The notes under the pieces are model-generated. The model was not told the origin of the DNA and did no database searches. It was given only the letters and a program-made list of their open reading frames with translations. Source: Paenibacillus tundrae (GTDB lineage: Bacteria; Bacillota; Bacilli; Paenibacillales; Paenibacillaceae). From it: a stretch of 64,000 nucleotides of DNA. Positions within the stretch are counted from its first letter, which is position 1. Each line of letters opens with the position of its first letter. Below, piece by piece: positions 18,005 through 27,549 of this stretch. The position numbers were made by a program, and so were the translations under genes. The stretch is from contig NZ_JAUSTI010000005.1 in assembly GCF_030812775.1 (NCBI RefSeq), positions 248,001 to 312,000 of the forward strand. The letters are read 5' to 3'.

Positions 18005-18874
18005 ATGTCACAAACGGTCATAAATCCGAGTATTTCACCCAAGTGGGTTCAAGGAATAAAGCGAACACTACTCACTATTTTTCTTCTTGTCATCGCTGTC
18101 CTATCGTTGTTTCCGATTCTATTAGTATTGCTGGGCTCGTTCAAAACAAATCAGGAATTAACGGGCGGTGCAACAATATTACCTAAGGTTTGGCAGTTCT
18201 CTAACTACGCTCAGGCATGGCAGACAGCCAATTTCTCAGGATTTACGTTCAATAGTGTTTTTGTTAGTGTCACTGCAACAACAGGAATGCTGTTAGTTTC
18301 ATCCATGTCTGCCTATGCTGTGGATCGCGTGAACTTTAGAGGGAAGAAGGCATACTCCATTTTGATGGCATCTACCTTGTTTATATCCATCGGAGCCGTG
18401 GTTCTGCGTCCGCAATTTGATCTGATGGTCAAATTAGGCCTGAATCATACCTTATGGGGTGTCATCATTATTTTAATTAGCGCTCATGCCGCGACGTACT
18501 TCATTTTAGTGGGCTTCTTCAAAAGCATCCCGCGTGATCTAGATGAGGCAGCCCTGATTGATGGCTGTAATTTCTACACCGTGTATTGGCGCATCATTCT
18601 TCCACTACTTCGCCCCGGTTTGGCGGTTGCAGGACTCGGAGCATTTCAGAGCTCGTGGAATGAGTATATCTTGCCTTTTGTGTTCACGATGAATAATCCG
18701 AATTTGCAGACCTTGCCTGTGGGCTTGGCTAATCTGCGTTATGGTATCGGGGCTGCTGCTGAGGTTCAACTTATGATGGCTGGGGCGTGTCTATCCATAT
18801 TGCCACTGCTCGTTGTGTATATTTTTGCAAACAAATCCTTCATGCAGGTGACATTAGGTGCGGTCAAAGGCTAG
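18005..18874 (+). CDS. ABC sugar transporter permease (CUT1, second subunit)
   Basis: This 289-residue protein is of the MalG/LplC type, with six predicted transmembrane segments and the EAA loop in IPRDLDEAALIDGCNFYTV near 173-191. ATG 18005 follows AGGAGG with optimal spacing. It forms the channel with the permease encoded upstream, and its C-terminus VTLGAVKG is typical of the family. The histidine kinase gene follows after 108 bp that contain an extra promoter. Confidence 0.92.
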   Translation: MSQTVINPSISPKWVQGIKRTLLTIFLLVIAVLSLFPILLVLLGSFKTNQELTGGATILPKVWQFSNYAQAWQTANFSGFTFNSVFVSVTATTGMLLVSSMSAYAVDRVNFRGKKAYSILMASTLFISIGAVVLRPQFDLMVKLGLNHTLWGVIIILISAHAATYFILVGFFKSIPRDLDEAALIDGCNFYTVYWRIILPLLRPGLAVAGLGAFQSSWNEYILPFVFTMNNPNLQTLPVGLANLRYGIGAAAEVQLMMAGACLSILPLLVVYIFANKSFMQVTLGAVKG

Positions 18875-18920
18875 GTGTAATCTCCTTAAAATGGGAACGG
18901 TATTACGGGATATTCTGCTG

Positions 18921-18929
18921 TGCTATACT
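18921..18929 (+). promoter_or_regulatory. Extended -10 promoter for the histidine kinase and regulator
   Basis: TGCTATACT lies about 54 bp upstream of the kinase start. No clear -35 is visible. It would let the two-component genes be expressed apart from the permeases. Confidence 0.5.
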
Positions 18930-18982
18930 CTTGTTAAAATCTCCAGTGGCAGAGCTAATCCGTATCCGAGGAGTGAACGCCG

Positions 18983-20734
18983 ATGAACATGAACTTCTAT
19001 AAGATGACTCTGAAAAAAAGGATACAACTGTTGTACATTTTCCTGGTTGTATTATGCATCAGTGTAACAGGAATTAGCTCATATCTCTTCGCTGCACGAA
19101 GCATTGAACGAAACGCGCTTGAGTTGAAGCAGGGCATCCTGAATAAGTCTGTCCAGGTCATGGATGAACACTTAAGGCACATCGTGGTATCTTCATATTC
19201 CTTTATGCTAAATGACACCTTTACTCAAGTGATGCGAGATGTTCGCAACAATAATGCCTCCCATTATTATCAGAATCTTTCACTTCTGCAAACGTCATTT
19301 ACGCAATTGAAGCTTGTAGAGCCCTTAATTGATACGACCTTTTTAACAACACCAATTGGTGATTTTTACTCAACCAAAGATGTACCGAACCGGGATGAGG
19401 GATTTGCTAAGGAATACGGGCAGCTTGTGAAGCAACAGGGCTGGAATACAATGTGGTTTGGTTCGCATCAAAGTCAGTTATTCCAGGCCAATGATCATGT
19501 GTTGTCACTGTTACTCAAACCAATTGTGGTCGATAATCACTCATTGTCTAACGTGTATATGGTGGTCAATATGAAGGAAGAGGCGATGAGGGATATTCTG
19601 GTTCAGGATTTGATGAATAATTCAATTGAATTGTTTTTGCTGAACAAAAATGGGTCACAGGTTATCCGGTCAACCTCCCAGGATGTGAGTTACTTAACCG
19701 ACCCTGAATTCAGCCGCGAGATCAGTCTTGGTACAGGCGGGGATTTTAGATATACGAGTAGTCAAGGAGAGGACATGCTCATCAACTATTCTGCATTATC
19801 CATGAATGAGGACTGGGTGATGGTCAGTGTGCAGTCCAAATCAGATTTATTGTCTCCACTGCGGAAGATTCGTTGGTTAGTTATTGGGATTATGGGTTTT
19901 TGCATCGTGCTCGCCCTAGGCCTGTCGAACTTACTGGCATCTGCTCTGCTCAAGCCCCTAAATAAGCTGCGTCGTTTAATGGTTGAAGTACAATCGAACG
20001 ATCTGGATGTGCGCTTCCGCAGCAAGTACGATGATGAGGTCAGTGCGGTGGGGTATCGTTTTAATCGAATGCTGGATCAGATCCAGGTGTTGTTTGAGGA
20101 GGTACGGGTAACCGAGCGGGATAAACGACGTTTCGAAGTGAAAGCGCTTCAAGCACAGGTTGATCCTCACTTTCTCTACAATACGTTAAATACAATGTTC
20201 TGGAAAAGTGAGAGCGGTGAGAAAAAAGACGTTAGTGAAATGATCGTATCATTATCACTGTTGTTCCGACTCGGGTTGAATGATGGGAAGGACATGACCA
20301 ATGTAGAACAAGAGATTAAACATGTAGAGCAGTACCTGCAACTTCAACAACAATGTTATGAGGATCTATTCATTTACCACATCGAGGTAGGTGATCCATC
20401 CTGTTATTCCGTAGAAATATTGAAAATATTACTGCAGCCTTTAGTCGAAAACGCTATACTGCACGGATTCCGTGATAAGGATGAGCTCGGCGTCATTGTA
20501 ATCAGAATTAATCGAGATGAAGAGATGCTGACACTAGAGGTCACTGATAACGGATGTGGTATGGATACGGCTGAGGGGCAGATCAGAGAAGGAGTCGAAG
20601 GCAGACGTCAGGGATATGCACTTGGGAATCTCCATAGCAGACTAAGCTTATATTACGGAGATGCCGCTTCAGTTGAATTTGAGAGCAACATAGACGTCGG
20701 AACGACGGTCACCATCACGATTCCAATCATCTGA
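18983..20734 (+). CDS. YesM-type sensor histidine kinase
   Basis: This 583-residue kinase has TM1 near residues 14-34, a large extracytoplasmic sensor domain, TM2 near 297-317, HAMP, and a LytS/YesM-type kinase domain. The phosphorylated histidine is His 396 in VDPHFLYNTLN, and the ATPase has VENAILHGF (N box) and TDNGCGM (G box). Family members sense a sugar, often through the cognate binding lipoprotein, and activate the AraC-type regulator. ATG 18983 follows GAGGAGTG. The response regulator is 11 bp downstream. Confidence 0.93.
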   Translation: MNMNFYKMTLKKRIQLLYIFLVVLCISVTGISSYLFAARSIERNALELKQGILNKSVQVMDEHLRHIVVSSYSFMLNDTFTQVMRDVRNNNASHYYQNLSLLQTSFTQLKLVEPLIDTTFLTTPIGDFYSTKDVPNRDEGFAKEYGQLVKQQGWNTMWFGSHQSQLFQANDHVLSLLLKPIVVDNHSLSNVYMVVNMKEEAMRDILVQDLMNNSIELFLLNKNGSQVIRSTSQDVSYLTDPEFSREISLGTGGDFRYTSSQGEDMLINYSALSMNEDWVMVSVQSKSDLLSPLRKIRWLVIGIMGFCIVLALGLSNLLASALLKPLNKLRRLMVEVQSNDLDVRFRSKYDDEVSAVGYRFNRMLDQIQVLFEEVRVTERDKRRFEVKALQAQVDPHFLYNTLNTMFWKSESGEKKDVSEMIVSLSLLFRLGLNDGKDMTNVEQEIKHVEQYLQLQQQCYEDLFIYHIEVGDPSCYSVEILKILLQPLVENAILHGFRDKDELGVIVIRINRDEEMLTLEVTDNGCGMDTAEGQIREGVEGRRQGYALGNLHSRLSLYYGDAASVEFESNIDVGTTVTITIPII

Positions 20735-20745
20735 GGAGGGGTAGT

Positions 20746-22350
20746 ATGGATCATTTGACGGTATGTGTCATGGATGATATTCAGGCGGTTGTAAAAGGCA
20801 TATCTTCGACCATTGCTTGGGAAGAGCATCAGGTGAAAATTGTAGGTACAGCCAACAATGGCGAACAAGGGTGGTTCCTACTCAACGAACAAGAGCCGGA
20901 TCTTGTCATTACCGATATCAAAATGCCTCGCCTCAGCGGTCTTGAATTGATGAAACGGGCATCCGATGCAGGACTGCGCACCAAGTTTATATTCATTAGC
21001 GGGTATTCTGATTTCCGTTATGCCCAAGAGGCGATTAAACTAGGTGCTTCCGATTATTTACTCAAACCGTTTACCCCTGATGAAATATTAGGCGCAGTGC
21101 TCAAGGTAAGAGAAGTGATTGAAGGTGAGCAGGCACAGTTGAGGCAGCTTGAACAATTGGAACAAAAGGTTGAGAGCAGCAGCGTTCATATTCGTCATAG
21201 CTACCTTTTGGGACTGCTTCGTCAAGAGGTTGGTGGTTTTATGAACGAGAATCGTTGGGACGAACTGCAGATCGATCTCGATTCCACGAATCTTCAGCTT
21301 ATGGTGATTGAAGTGGACGGGTACACCCGGTGTGAAAATACGATACATCTGGATGCCGAGATCGTGCCTTTTGCGGTTCAAAATATTGTGGAAGAGACGC
21401 TGAATCGTCACACCAGAGGGGTTGTATTACGCGAGAGCAGATACCGGCTTGTGGCGATGTTTAATACACCAGCATCAATGACAGTCCCAGAGCTGTTGGA
21501 GGAATGTCGGCTTAATGTGGAACAATTCAGTAAAAAGACGATCTCGATCGGTTTGGGCACGATTGCCCGAAGACCTCAGGAGGTTTGGAGTGCGTACGCA
21601 CACGCCGATAAAGCCATTGCCTACCGCTTTTATAGTGAGGGTAACTGCATTTTCCAATATGCAATCGTCGAACGTCAGGAGTGGGTAGCACCTGCTTATC
21701 CTTTGGAGAAGGAGAAGGAACTCTTTTATGCGCTCAAGTGTGGCAATGAAAGCACCTGTCACCGGATCATAGATGATATCTTGGATGAATGGCAGTTTTC
21801 GGAAGGATACCCCGAGCCACTTACGATGATCCGTTTGTTGTCCGGACTCGCGTTTGCCATCTATCGTGCCTTTTGCGATGAAATTACGGAGGAAGAACGT
21901 ATGCATTTAGAAGCTGACCTGATGGTGCTGGAGGAGATGCGTTCGTTGACATTTGACGGTTGGAAAGGATACATCAAGCACTTCAGCAGCATGGGCTGCG
22001 ACATTATGGATAAGAAGCGGCTTACGGATGTGAAGCAGGCCATTCATAAAGCTCAGGAATTTATAAGTATGAACCTGGAAGAGAACCTGACGTTGAACCT
22101 TTGCGCTCAGTCGGTTCACTTAAGTCCAAGTTATTTTGCCAATGCATTCAAGAAAGAGACCGGTATGACCTTGATTCAATACATCACAAAAATGAGGATG
22201 GAGAAGGCCAAGGAATTGTTGGTCGCAGGTATACAAGTACAGGAGATCTGTCAGATGCTGGGTTACGAGGATCGCCCGTATTTCAGCGGATTGTTCAAAA
22301 AGTACTGTGGTATGACACCTACGCATTTCCGTCAAATGTATCTGAATTAA
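20746..22350 (+). CDS. YesN-type response regulator with AraC DNA-binding domain
   Basis: This 534-residue protein has an N-terminal receiver domain with phospho-acceptor Asp 57 in ITDIKMP, a conserved Lys in LLKPF near 108, a long linker of about 280 residues, and a C-terminal AraC helix-turn-helix pair with LCAQSVHLSPSYFANAFKK and EICQMLGYEDRPYFSGLFKK. It is phosphorylated by the kinase encoded 11 bp upstream and probably activates this transport and lyase operon. ATG 20746 follows GAGGAGG. The linker is of the type known from YesN relatives. Confidence 0.93.
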   Translation: MDHLTVCVMDDIQAVVKGISSTIAWEEHQVKIVGTANNGEQGWFLLNEQEPDLVITDIKMPRLSGLELMKRASDAGLRTKFIFISGYSDFRYAQEAIKLGASDYLLKPFTPDEILGAVLKVREVIEGEQAQLRQLEQLEQKVESSSVHIRHSYLLGLLRQEVGGFMNENRWDELQIDLDSTNLQLMVIEVDGYTRCENTIHLDAEIVPFAVQNIVEETLNRHTRGVVLRESRYRLVAMFNTPASMTVPELLEECRLNVEQFSKKTISIGLGTIARRPQEVWSAYAHADKAIAYRFYSEGNCIFQYAIVERQEWVAPAYPLEKEKELFYALKCGNESTCHRIIDDILDEWQFSEGYPEPLTMIRLLSGLAFAIYRAFCDEITEEERMHLEADLMVLEEMRSLTFDGWKGYIKHFSSMGCDIMDKKRLTDVKQAIHKAQEFISMNLEENLTLNLCAQSVHLSPSYFANAFKKETGMTLIQYITKMRMEKAKELLVAGIQVQEICQMLGYEDRPYFSGLFKKYCGMTPTHFRQMYLN

Positions 22351-22388
22351 TGAATGCAGGGATCATCATTTGTCCCCCCATTCATAGT

Positions 22389-22394
22389 TATAAT
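22389..22394 (+). promoter_or_regulatory. Possible promoter for the binding-protein gene
   Basis: TATAAT lies about 90 bp upstream of ATG 22484 in a 133-bp gap. TTGTCC at 22370 is too close to serve as a standard -35, so an activator such as the upstream regulator may be needed. Confidence 0.35.
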
Positions 22395-22483
22395 GTCCCT
22401 CACTTCATCAACGGTAGAGCGATTATCATTACGTTATCGGGTGACCTGACAGGTTGTCCAGACAAGCATAGGGGGGCTTTTCA

Positions 22484-23884
22484 ATGGCTAAGAAATGGAT
22501 AATGACTACACTGAGTGCATTGCTCGCATTGAGTTTGGCTGGTTGTTCTACCAACAATGGAACGACAGCAAGCACCGGAACGGGTGGTAGTGATGGCAAA
22601 AGTACAGAAGGGAAAACCAAGGTCATCTACTGGACGCCCGATCGCCATGATGCTGATTTTATGAAAACCAAAATTGATGAGTTTAATAAAACCAATAAGG
22701 ATAATATTGAAGTGGAAATGACCGTGATGGGTGACAATTACCCTCAAGCGGTAGATATTGCTTTTGCAAGTAAACAAGCACCAGATGTGCTACAAGTCAA
22801 TGATTTTCAGACCTATTATCAAAAGGGATACCTAGCTCCAATTGACGGCTATATGAGCGAGGACATGAAGACTACGTTCAAAGACAGCCTAATCGACAAC
22901 AAAAATACAATAGATGGAAAAATATATACTCTCCCGAATACAGGACAAGTGTGGAGACTCGTGTATAACAAAGATATTTTTCAAAAAGCCGGAATCACCA
23001 GTCCGCCTAAAACGTTGACCGAAATGGTGGAGGATGCGAAGAAAATTACGAACGCTGGGAAAAGTGAAGGAATCTATGGTTTTGCTAGTCCGTTCAAAAG
23101 TGGAAGCGGTTTCTGGAGAGCAGCGAACACGATCGCAGGAGCCAGTAACAATTACGGCATCGATGGCTATAACTACCGAACAGGTCAATTCGATTTTGGC
23201 ATGTACAAGGATGTGGCACTTGCGCTCCGCCAAATGAGTGAGGATGGAAGTATGCTGCCAGGGGTTGAAAGTCTGGATATTGATCCGCTGAGAGCGCAGT
23301 TTGCACAAGGCAAAATTGGGATGTACATCAACCATTCCAGCGAACCAGGGGTATATAAAGATCAGTTCCCTACCGAAGAGAACTGGGCTGCTGCTCCTGT
23401 GCCTACTAGTGATGGAACGATCAAGGGGGCTTCGCAAGTTATAGGTGGTTCATATATCGGGATCAGTGCAGATTCAACTCAAAAAGAAGCGGCATGGAAG
23501 TTTATGGCGTATGTATACAGCAAAGACCTTCAGAGTGAATATTACGAAAAAGGCTACGGTATCTCCCTTATTCCAGCGGTATTAAGTTCAGGTAAGAAAC
23601 CAAGCATTCCTGGCATCGAAGGCTTCTTGCCGAAGCGCTATGATGCGATTTTCCCCGCGAATCCAGGGGTAGTAACAGAGAGCTCGCTGGAAGGAACGAA
23701 ATGGACAGATGCATTTTCCATCTTTGTCTTTACCGGCGGCGATATCGATAATGTGATCAAAGATCTGGATAGCAGATACAATGCTGCACTGGAGAAGACC
23801 AAAGCGGCAGGCTTGACCAATATAAGCGCTGATCCTTCTTTTGATTCCTCCAAGCTTCAAGGCAAATTATCAACAGAAGAATAG
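22484..23884 (+). CDS. Extracellular sugar-binding lipoprotein (family 1 solute-binding protein)
   Basis: This 466-residue protein begins with a lipoprotein signal, LALSLAGCSTNN, so the lipidated Cys is near residue 21. A Ser/Thr/Gly-rich linker follows, then the two-lobed binding protein fold with VMGDNYPQAVDIAFASKQAPDVLQVND typical near the start. It would be tethered to the outer face of the membrane and hand the oligosaccharide to the permeases. ATG 22484 follows AGGGGGG. The KdgF-like gene is 77 bp downstream. The ligand is inferred from the lyase and KdgF genes. Confidence 0.92.
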   Translation: MAKKWIMTTLSALLALSLAGCSTNNGTTASTGTGGSDGKSTEGKTKVIYWTPDRHDADFMKTKIDEFNKTNKDNIEVEMTVMGDNYPQAVDIAFASKQAPDVLQVNDFQTYYQKGYLAPIDGYMSEDMKTTFKDSLIDNKNTIDGKIYTLPNTGQVWRLVYNKDIFQKAGITSPPKTLTEMVEDAKKITNAGKSEGIYGFASPFKSGSGFWRAANTIAGASNNYGIDGYNYRTGQFDFGMYKDVALALRQMSEDGSMLPGVESLDIDPLRAQFAQGKIGMYINHSSEPGVYKDQFPTEENWAAAPVPTSDGTIKGASQVIGGSYIGISADSTQKEAAWKFMAYVYSKDLQSEYYEKGYGISLIPAVLSSGKKPSIPGIEGFLPKRYDAIFPANPGVVTESSLEGTKWTDAFSIFVFTGGDIDNVIKDLDSRYNAALEKTKAAGLTNISADPSFDSSKLQGKLSTEE

Positions 23885-23961
23885 CAGTAGTGATGGGTTA
23901 AATTAAGTGGCTGGGGTTCCAAGACTCTGGTCGCTAATTCCTAAGGAGAGGGGCAAGAACA

Positions 23962-24297
23962 ATGATATTGGAAAATGCAGCGATACCTGCACATGTCATT
24001 AACACAATGAGCGCTCGTAAAATTTTGGGTATGGGTGGAACATTGATGATGGTCGAGGTGAGCTTTGCGAAAGGCGGAATCGGTGAAGTTCACTCTCATG
24101 ATCAGCATGAGCAGGTAAGCTATATCGTTAAGGGCAGTTTTGAGGTTCAAGTTGGTGAGGAGACACGCATCATGAGGGCAGGGGATAGTTTCTATGCTGG
24201 CTATAACGTTCCGCATGGGGTTAAGGCACTGGAAGATTCCATCATTCTAGATGTGTTTACCCCTTTTCGTGAGGATTTCATTGAGGACCCCCAATGA
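23962..24297 (+). CDS. kdgF: KdgF-like cupin, converts unsaturated uronates
   Basis: This 111-residue cupin has metal ligands in VHSHDQHEQVSY near residues 47-58 and NVPHGV near 86, with RAGDSFYAGYNVPHGV and ILDVFTPFREDF as in the KdgF family. KdgF catalyses linearisation of 4,5-unsaturated monouronates released by polysaccharide lyases from pectin or alginate. ATG 23962 follows AAGGAGAGG. Its stop codon overlaps the lyase start by four bases (ATGA), so the two are translationally coupled, and it acts in the cytosol. The residue pattern supports KdgF well, but a simple cupin of unknown role remains possible. Confidence 0.78.
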   Translation: MILENAAIPAHVINTMSARKILGMGGTLMMVEVSFAKGGIGEVHSHDQHEQVSYIVKGSFEVQVGEETRIMRAGDSFYAGYNVPHGVKALEDSIILDVFTPFREDFIEDPQ

Positions 24298-26234
24298 GTG
24301 ATTTCTTCCTTTCGACAGTTGAACTGCATCAGGCGGCGGACTATTATAAGCGATATTTTCCAGAGGAAGCACGTAATTCGGTGACAATTGCTAATCGTGC
24401 AATAATCAATGAATTTATCGTTCCTTATACGAATGATCTCAATCGATGGATTCCGATGGGAACCCCTGTAGATTGGCTTCATAATCCAACCCATGATCTG
24501 GAGTTCACCTGGGGCATGAACCGGCATTGGCATATGATTGATCTAGGCAAAGCGTATTTAATGAAAGGCAACCCCCTATATGTGTCCACCTTTATGGCTC
24601 ACTTTCGAAGCTGGAGAGAGCAGAACCCAGTACCTAACCAGTCGTCGTATGAAGAGGCAGTTTTTTTCCAAAAGCCAGACCCTTGGCGTCTGCTGGAGAC
24701 TGGACTGCGGGTACAGTCGTGGATATCTGCCTACAAATACATGGAGGATAGTCCACTGCTGGACGCCGACTTTCAGGGAGAATTCAGGCAAGGTTTAGAG
24801 GAACACGCCGAATATTTGACCCGATACCTAGGAAGCACAGAGATTAATCATGCCATCATGCACATGCAGGGATTATTCATGATCGCGATCTTTCATCATA
24901 CCCACCCAAGAGCTGCATATTGGCGGCAGGTAGCGATGGAACGACTGGAGCTGTGTCTGCTTCACCAGATTAACTCAGAAGGAATACAAATTGAACTGAC
25001 GACTCATTATCATAATGCGAGCATTGAAATGTTTGGAACACCGTATTTACTAGGGAAAATAGCGGGCCATTCTTTCTCAGCATGGTATGGTGAAAGTCTA
25101 CGCAAAATGGGTGCGTTTACCGAAGCATTAATTCGGCCAGACCATCAATCAACCGGAATCGGTGACTCCGACTGGATCAGTGATGGAAGGCAGCGCTTAA
25201 CCCTACTTGGTGCCATTCTGGAGGACGATCATTGGATCGGTCGAGGGGCAGAAAGCTCCGAATGTCTCTGGCTTCTCGGTGCAGATCAGTATAAACGTTG
25301 CACTCAACTTCAGGTAGCTAGTACGCCTTCGTTGTCGAGCTGTGCGTTCCCACAGACAGGGTACTATGTGATGAGAGACCATCATCAATATCTCTTCTTG
25401 GATGCTGCTTCAATGGGTGGAGCACACGGGCATGCAGATGCGCTGAACATGGAGTGGATGTGGGGCAAGCAGCTAATGTTCACAGACACTGGACGTTATA
25501 CGTACGAAGAAGGGGAATGGCGACACTATTTCAAAAGCACACGAGCCCATAATACGATTGCAGTGGATGGGCTAGATCAGACTCCTTACGTATCCACACA
25601 GCAATGGGGGGAGCCTGAGGCGGTAGCTACAACATTCCGTTGGGAGAGTAATGACTGCTATCATTTTGTGGATGCGTCGCATGATGGGTATACCCGCCTA
25701 GCTGATCCGGTTACACATCGCCGCTGGATTATGTCAGGTGTAGACGTCCCTCTGCTTTTCATCGTGGATTGGCTGGATGCGGCAGAAGAGCATGTGCTAG
25801 AACAACATTTTCACTTGCATCCAGATGCTCGTCTCACATGGCAAGGGAAAGCGGCTGACGAGAGAGTAGCTCAAATGACGTATTCAGGAACGAATACCAC
25901 ACTTTCCATGCAGTGGATCACAGCAGGTATAGCAGAACATAGATTACAGCTGACGGAGCACACAGGCTGGGTATCCGAAATATACGGCTCTAAACTTGAA
26001 ACTACCGTTATTCAAGGCAAAGCTACTTTTACAGGTTCAATCGGCATACTTACGCTATGTTTGCCAGCGGATCAGCAGACCGATCGCGTAATACAGGTAA
26101 CCTCGTGTAAACTCGAATCTGAGCGGATGCGAACGGAAGTAGCATACAGGTATGGTGACGAAGGTGGGGTTATCGTTATTGATAACGACACTGTGCAATG
26201 GACGGCTGAAGAGGATTCCATTCCATCCCTATAA
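24294..26234 (+). CDS. Heparinase II/III family polysaccharide lyase, cytoplasmic
   Basis: This 646-residue protein has an N-terminal helical toroid with NHAIMHMQGLF and THYHNASIEMF, then the beta-sandwich with GAHGHADALNMEW, DTGRYTYEEGEWRHYF and the strand ending HNTIAVDG, all typical of heparinase II/III and oligoalginate-lyase-like enzymes. No signal peptide is seen, so it should act on imported oligosaccharides in the cytosol. These lyases cut uronic-acid-containing chains by beta-elimination and leave unsaturated sugars. Which glycan (alginate, heparin-like, hyaluronan or another uronate polymer) cannot be told. The start ATG 24294 overlaps the kdgF stop. No downstream 2-keto-3-deoxygluconate genes lie in the window. 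Confidence 0.88.
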   Translation: MSDFFLSTVELHQAADYYKRYFPEEARNSVTIANRAIINEFIVPYTNDLNRWIPMGTPVDWLHNPTHDLEFTWGMNRHWHMIDLGKAYLMKGNPLYVSTFMAHFRSWREQNPVPNQSSYEEAVFFQKPDPWRLLETGLRVQSWISAYKYMEDSPLLDADFQGEFRQGLEEHAEYLTRYLGSTEINHAIMHMQGLFMIAIFHHTHPRAAYWRQVAMERLELCLLHQINSEGIQIELTTHYHNASIEMFGTPYLLGKIAGHSFSAWYGESLRKMGAFTEALIRPDHQSTGIGDSDWISDGRQRLTLLGAILEDDHWIGRGAESSECLWLLGADQYKRCTQLQVASTPSLSSCAFPQTGYYVMRDHHQYLFLDAASMGGAHGHADALNMEWMWGKQLMFTDTGRYTYEEGEWRHYFKSTRAHNTIAVDGLDQTPYVSTQQWGEPEAVATTFRWESNDCYHFVDASHDGYTRLADPVTHRRWIMSGVDVPLLFIVDWLDAAEEHVLEQHFHLHPDARLTWQGKAADERVAQMTYSGTNTTLSMQWITAGIAEHRLQLTEHTGWVSEIYGSKLETTVIQGKATFTGSIGILTLCLPADQQTDRVIQVTSCKLESERMRTEVAYRYGDEGGVIVIDNDTVQWTAEEDSIPSL

Positions 26235-26260
26235 TTGAGACGAGTGGAGTTAGAACGTTG

Positions 26261-26301
26261 AGAAGGAGTGGATGTTCACGTAAGTGACATTCACTCCTTC
26301 T
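26261..26301. terminator. Hairpin between convergent lyase and YheC-like genes
   Basis: AGAAGGAGTG (26261-26270) pairs with CACTCCTTCT (26292-26301), extended by inner pairs. Neither strand has a T run right after it, so it is probably a weak or factor-assisted terminator. Confidence 0.5.
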
Positions 26302-26316
26302 GCTGCAATCTCACAT

Positions 26317-27495
26317 TTATCTGGTTTTCCGGACTTTTCTCATCCGTGTACTTTTCTTCACCGTTGTTATGATGCTGCGTTCTTTTCGAGGGATGCCTGG
26401 TTTCTTATTGCGGTACACCCACAAAGCGTAAGCCAGAGGTTGAGTGATGGCTTTTTGATAGATTTCACGTTCACCAATACGAGCAAACACCTCACGCGCT
26501 GGCTTGGGATTCACCTCGAGCAGATAGATCCGACCACTCTTATCAATCGCTAAGTCTAATGCAAGCTCGCACAGATCCCCATACGTATCTTCTAGAAAGG
26601 AAGCTACATCAATGCCGAATTTCTCGGCAGTTGTATGGATCTCAATTCGCTGATCTTCATCCGATATCCATTGCTTCATCAAGCGGTTCATCGCTACCGC
26701 CTGCCCCCCGCCATGCAGATTGGACGTTACACTTTTCTCGGCTCCCATGCGTCCAGCACAACCAGTCAGTTCCCATTGCCCCTCGCCGTTCTTCTGAACA
26801 AGCATGCGGTAATCATGTACACGCCCGTTGGGAAGCTGAAGCTGGATGCCTTCTTGAACCAGATATTTATCTTTCATATTCCAGTGTTGGAGCAGGGAAC
26901 CGAGCCGAGACAAGTGCACTTTACGCGGTGTAATAATTCGCCTCTTCTGATCTCGTCCCTGTACCAAGACCATATTGGATTCACTTTTAATTCGTTCAAT
27001 ACGCAGAATGCCACGTCCACCGGTGCCATTAATCGGCTTGAGATAGATGAGAGCAGCACTTTTCAACATGCGATTCACGTCAGACATATCCTGGAACAGG
27101 ATCGTTTCCGGCAGATGCTCGCGAAAGGCGGGTTTCCCAGACAGTGTCTGATGAATCGTCCACTTGTTGCGTAGTGGACGATTCAGAAAGAGGAGATGCC
27201 CGTATTTTTCACGAAAGGCAAGGAGCTGTTGAAATCTACGATTACGCTGTATCCGACAACGATCGAAGATCATATCGGGGAAAGGACGCCACTCTCTGGA
27301 CCAACCCTTCTCCGAATGAAAGACCATTGCTTCAATCTGCTTACCTCCCGGATGTACATCCGCAGGTGTGAACACATATATGTCGAGTCCCCGCTTGCGT
27401 CCTTCGAGGATCATTCTGCGATATATGCTCCGTTCTTCTAAGGCTCGGTGTTCGTTCAGGTACAACGTCATAATGCCTAGAACAGGTGAGGACAC
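26317..27495 (-). CDS. YheC/YheD-family ATP-grasp protein (paralogue 5, short form)
   Basis: This roughly 392-residue protein is a YheC-type member: the ATP-grasp fold has KPINGTGGRGI (glycine loop), FGIDVASF, and LLEVNPKPAR, where Glu, Asn and Pro form the usual metal site. It lacks the N-terminal 100-residue domain of YheD-type forms. I choose GTG 27495 with AGAAGGTGA 7 nt upstream; TTG 27501 is possible but too close to it. Family members of B. subtilis are linked to the spore coat; the ligase substrate is unknown. It is the last of five tandem genes, 54 bp after the preceding one. The tail is strongly basic (RKVRKTR). Confidence 0.85.
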   Translation of the reverse strand: MSSPVLGIMTLYLNEHRALEERSIYRRMILEGRKRGLDIYVFTPADVHPGGKQIEAMVFHSEKGWSREWRPFPDMIFDRCRIQRNRRFQQLLAFREKYGHLLFLNRPLRNKWTIHQTLSGKPAFREHLPETILFQDMSDVNRMLKSAALIYLKPINGTGGRGILRIERIKSESNMVLVQGRDQKRRIITPRKVHLSRLGSLLQHWNMKDKYLVQEGIQLQLPNGRVHDYRMLVQKNGEGQWELTGCAGRMGAEKSVTSNLHGGGQAVAMNRLMKQWISDEDQRIEIHTTAEKFGIDVASFLEDTYGDLCELALDLAIDKSGRIYLLEVNPKPAREVFARIGEREIYQKAITQPLAYALWVYRNKKPGIPRKERSIITTVKKSTRMRKVRKTR

Positions 27496-27549
27496 AAACA
27501 ATCACCTTCTTTAGCTTTTATTCCTTTCCAGTAAGTGTTCAAATAAGAG

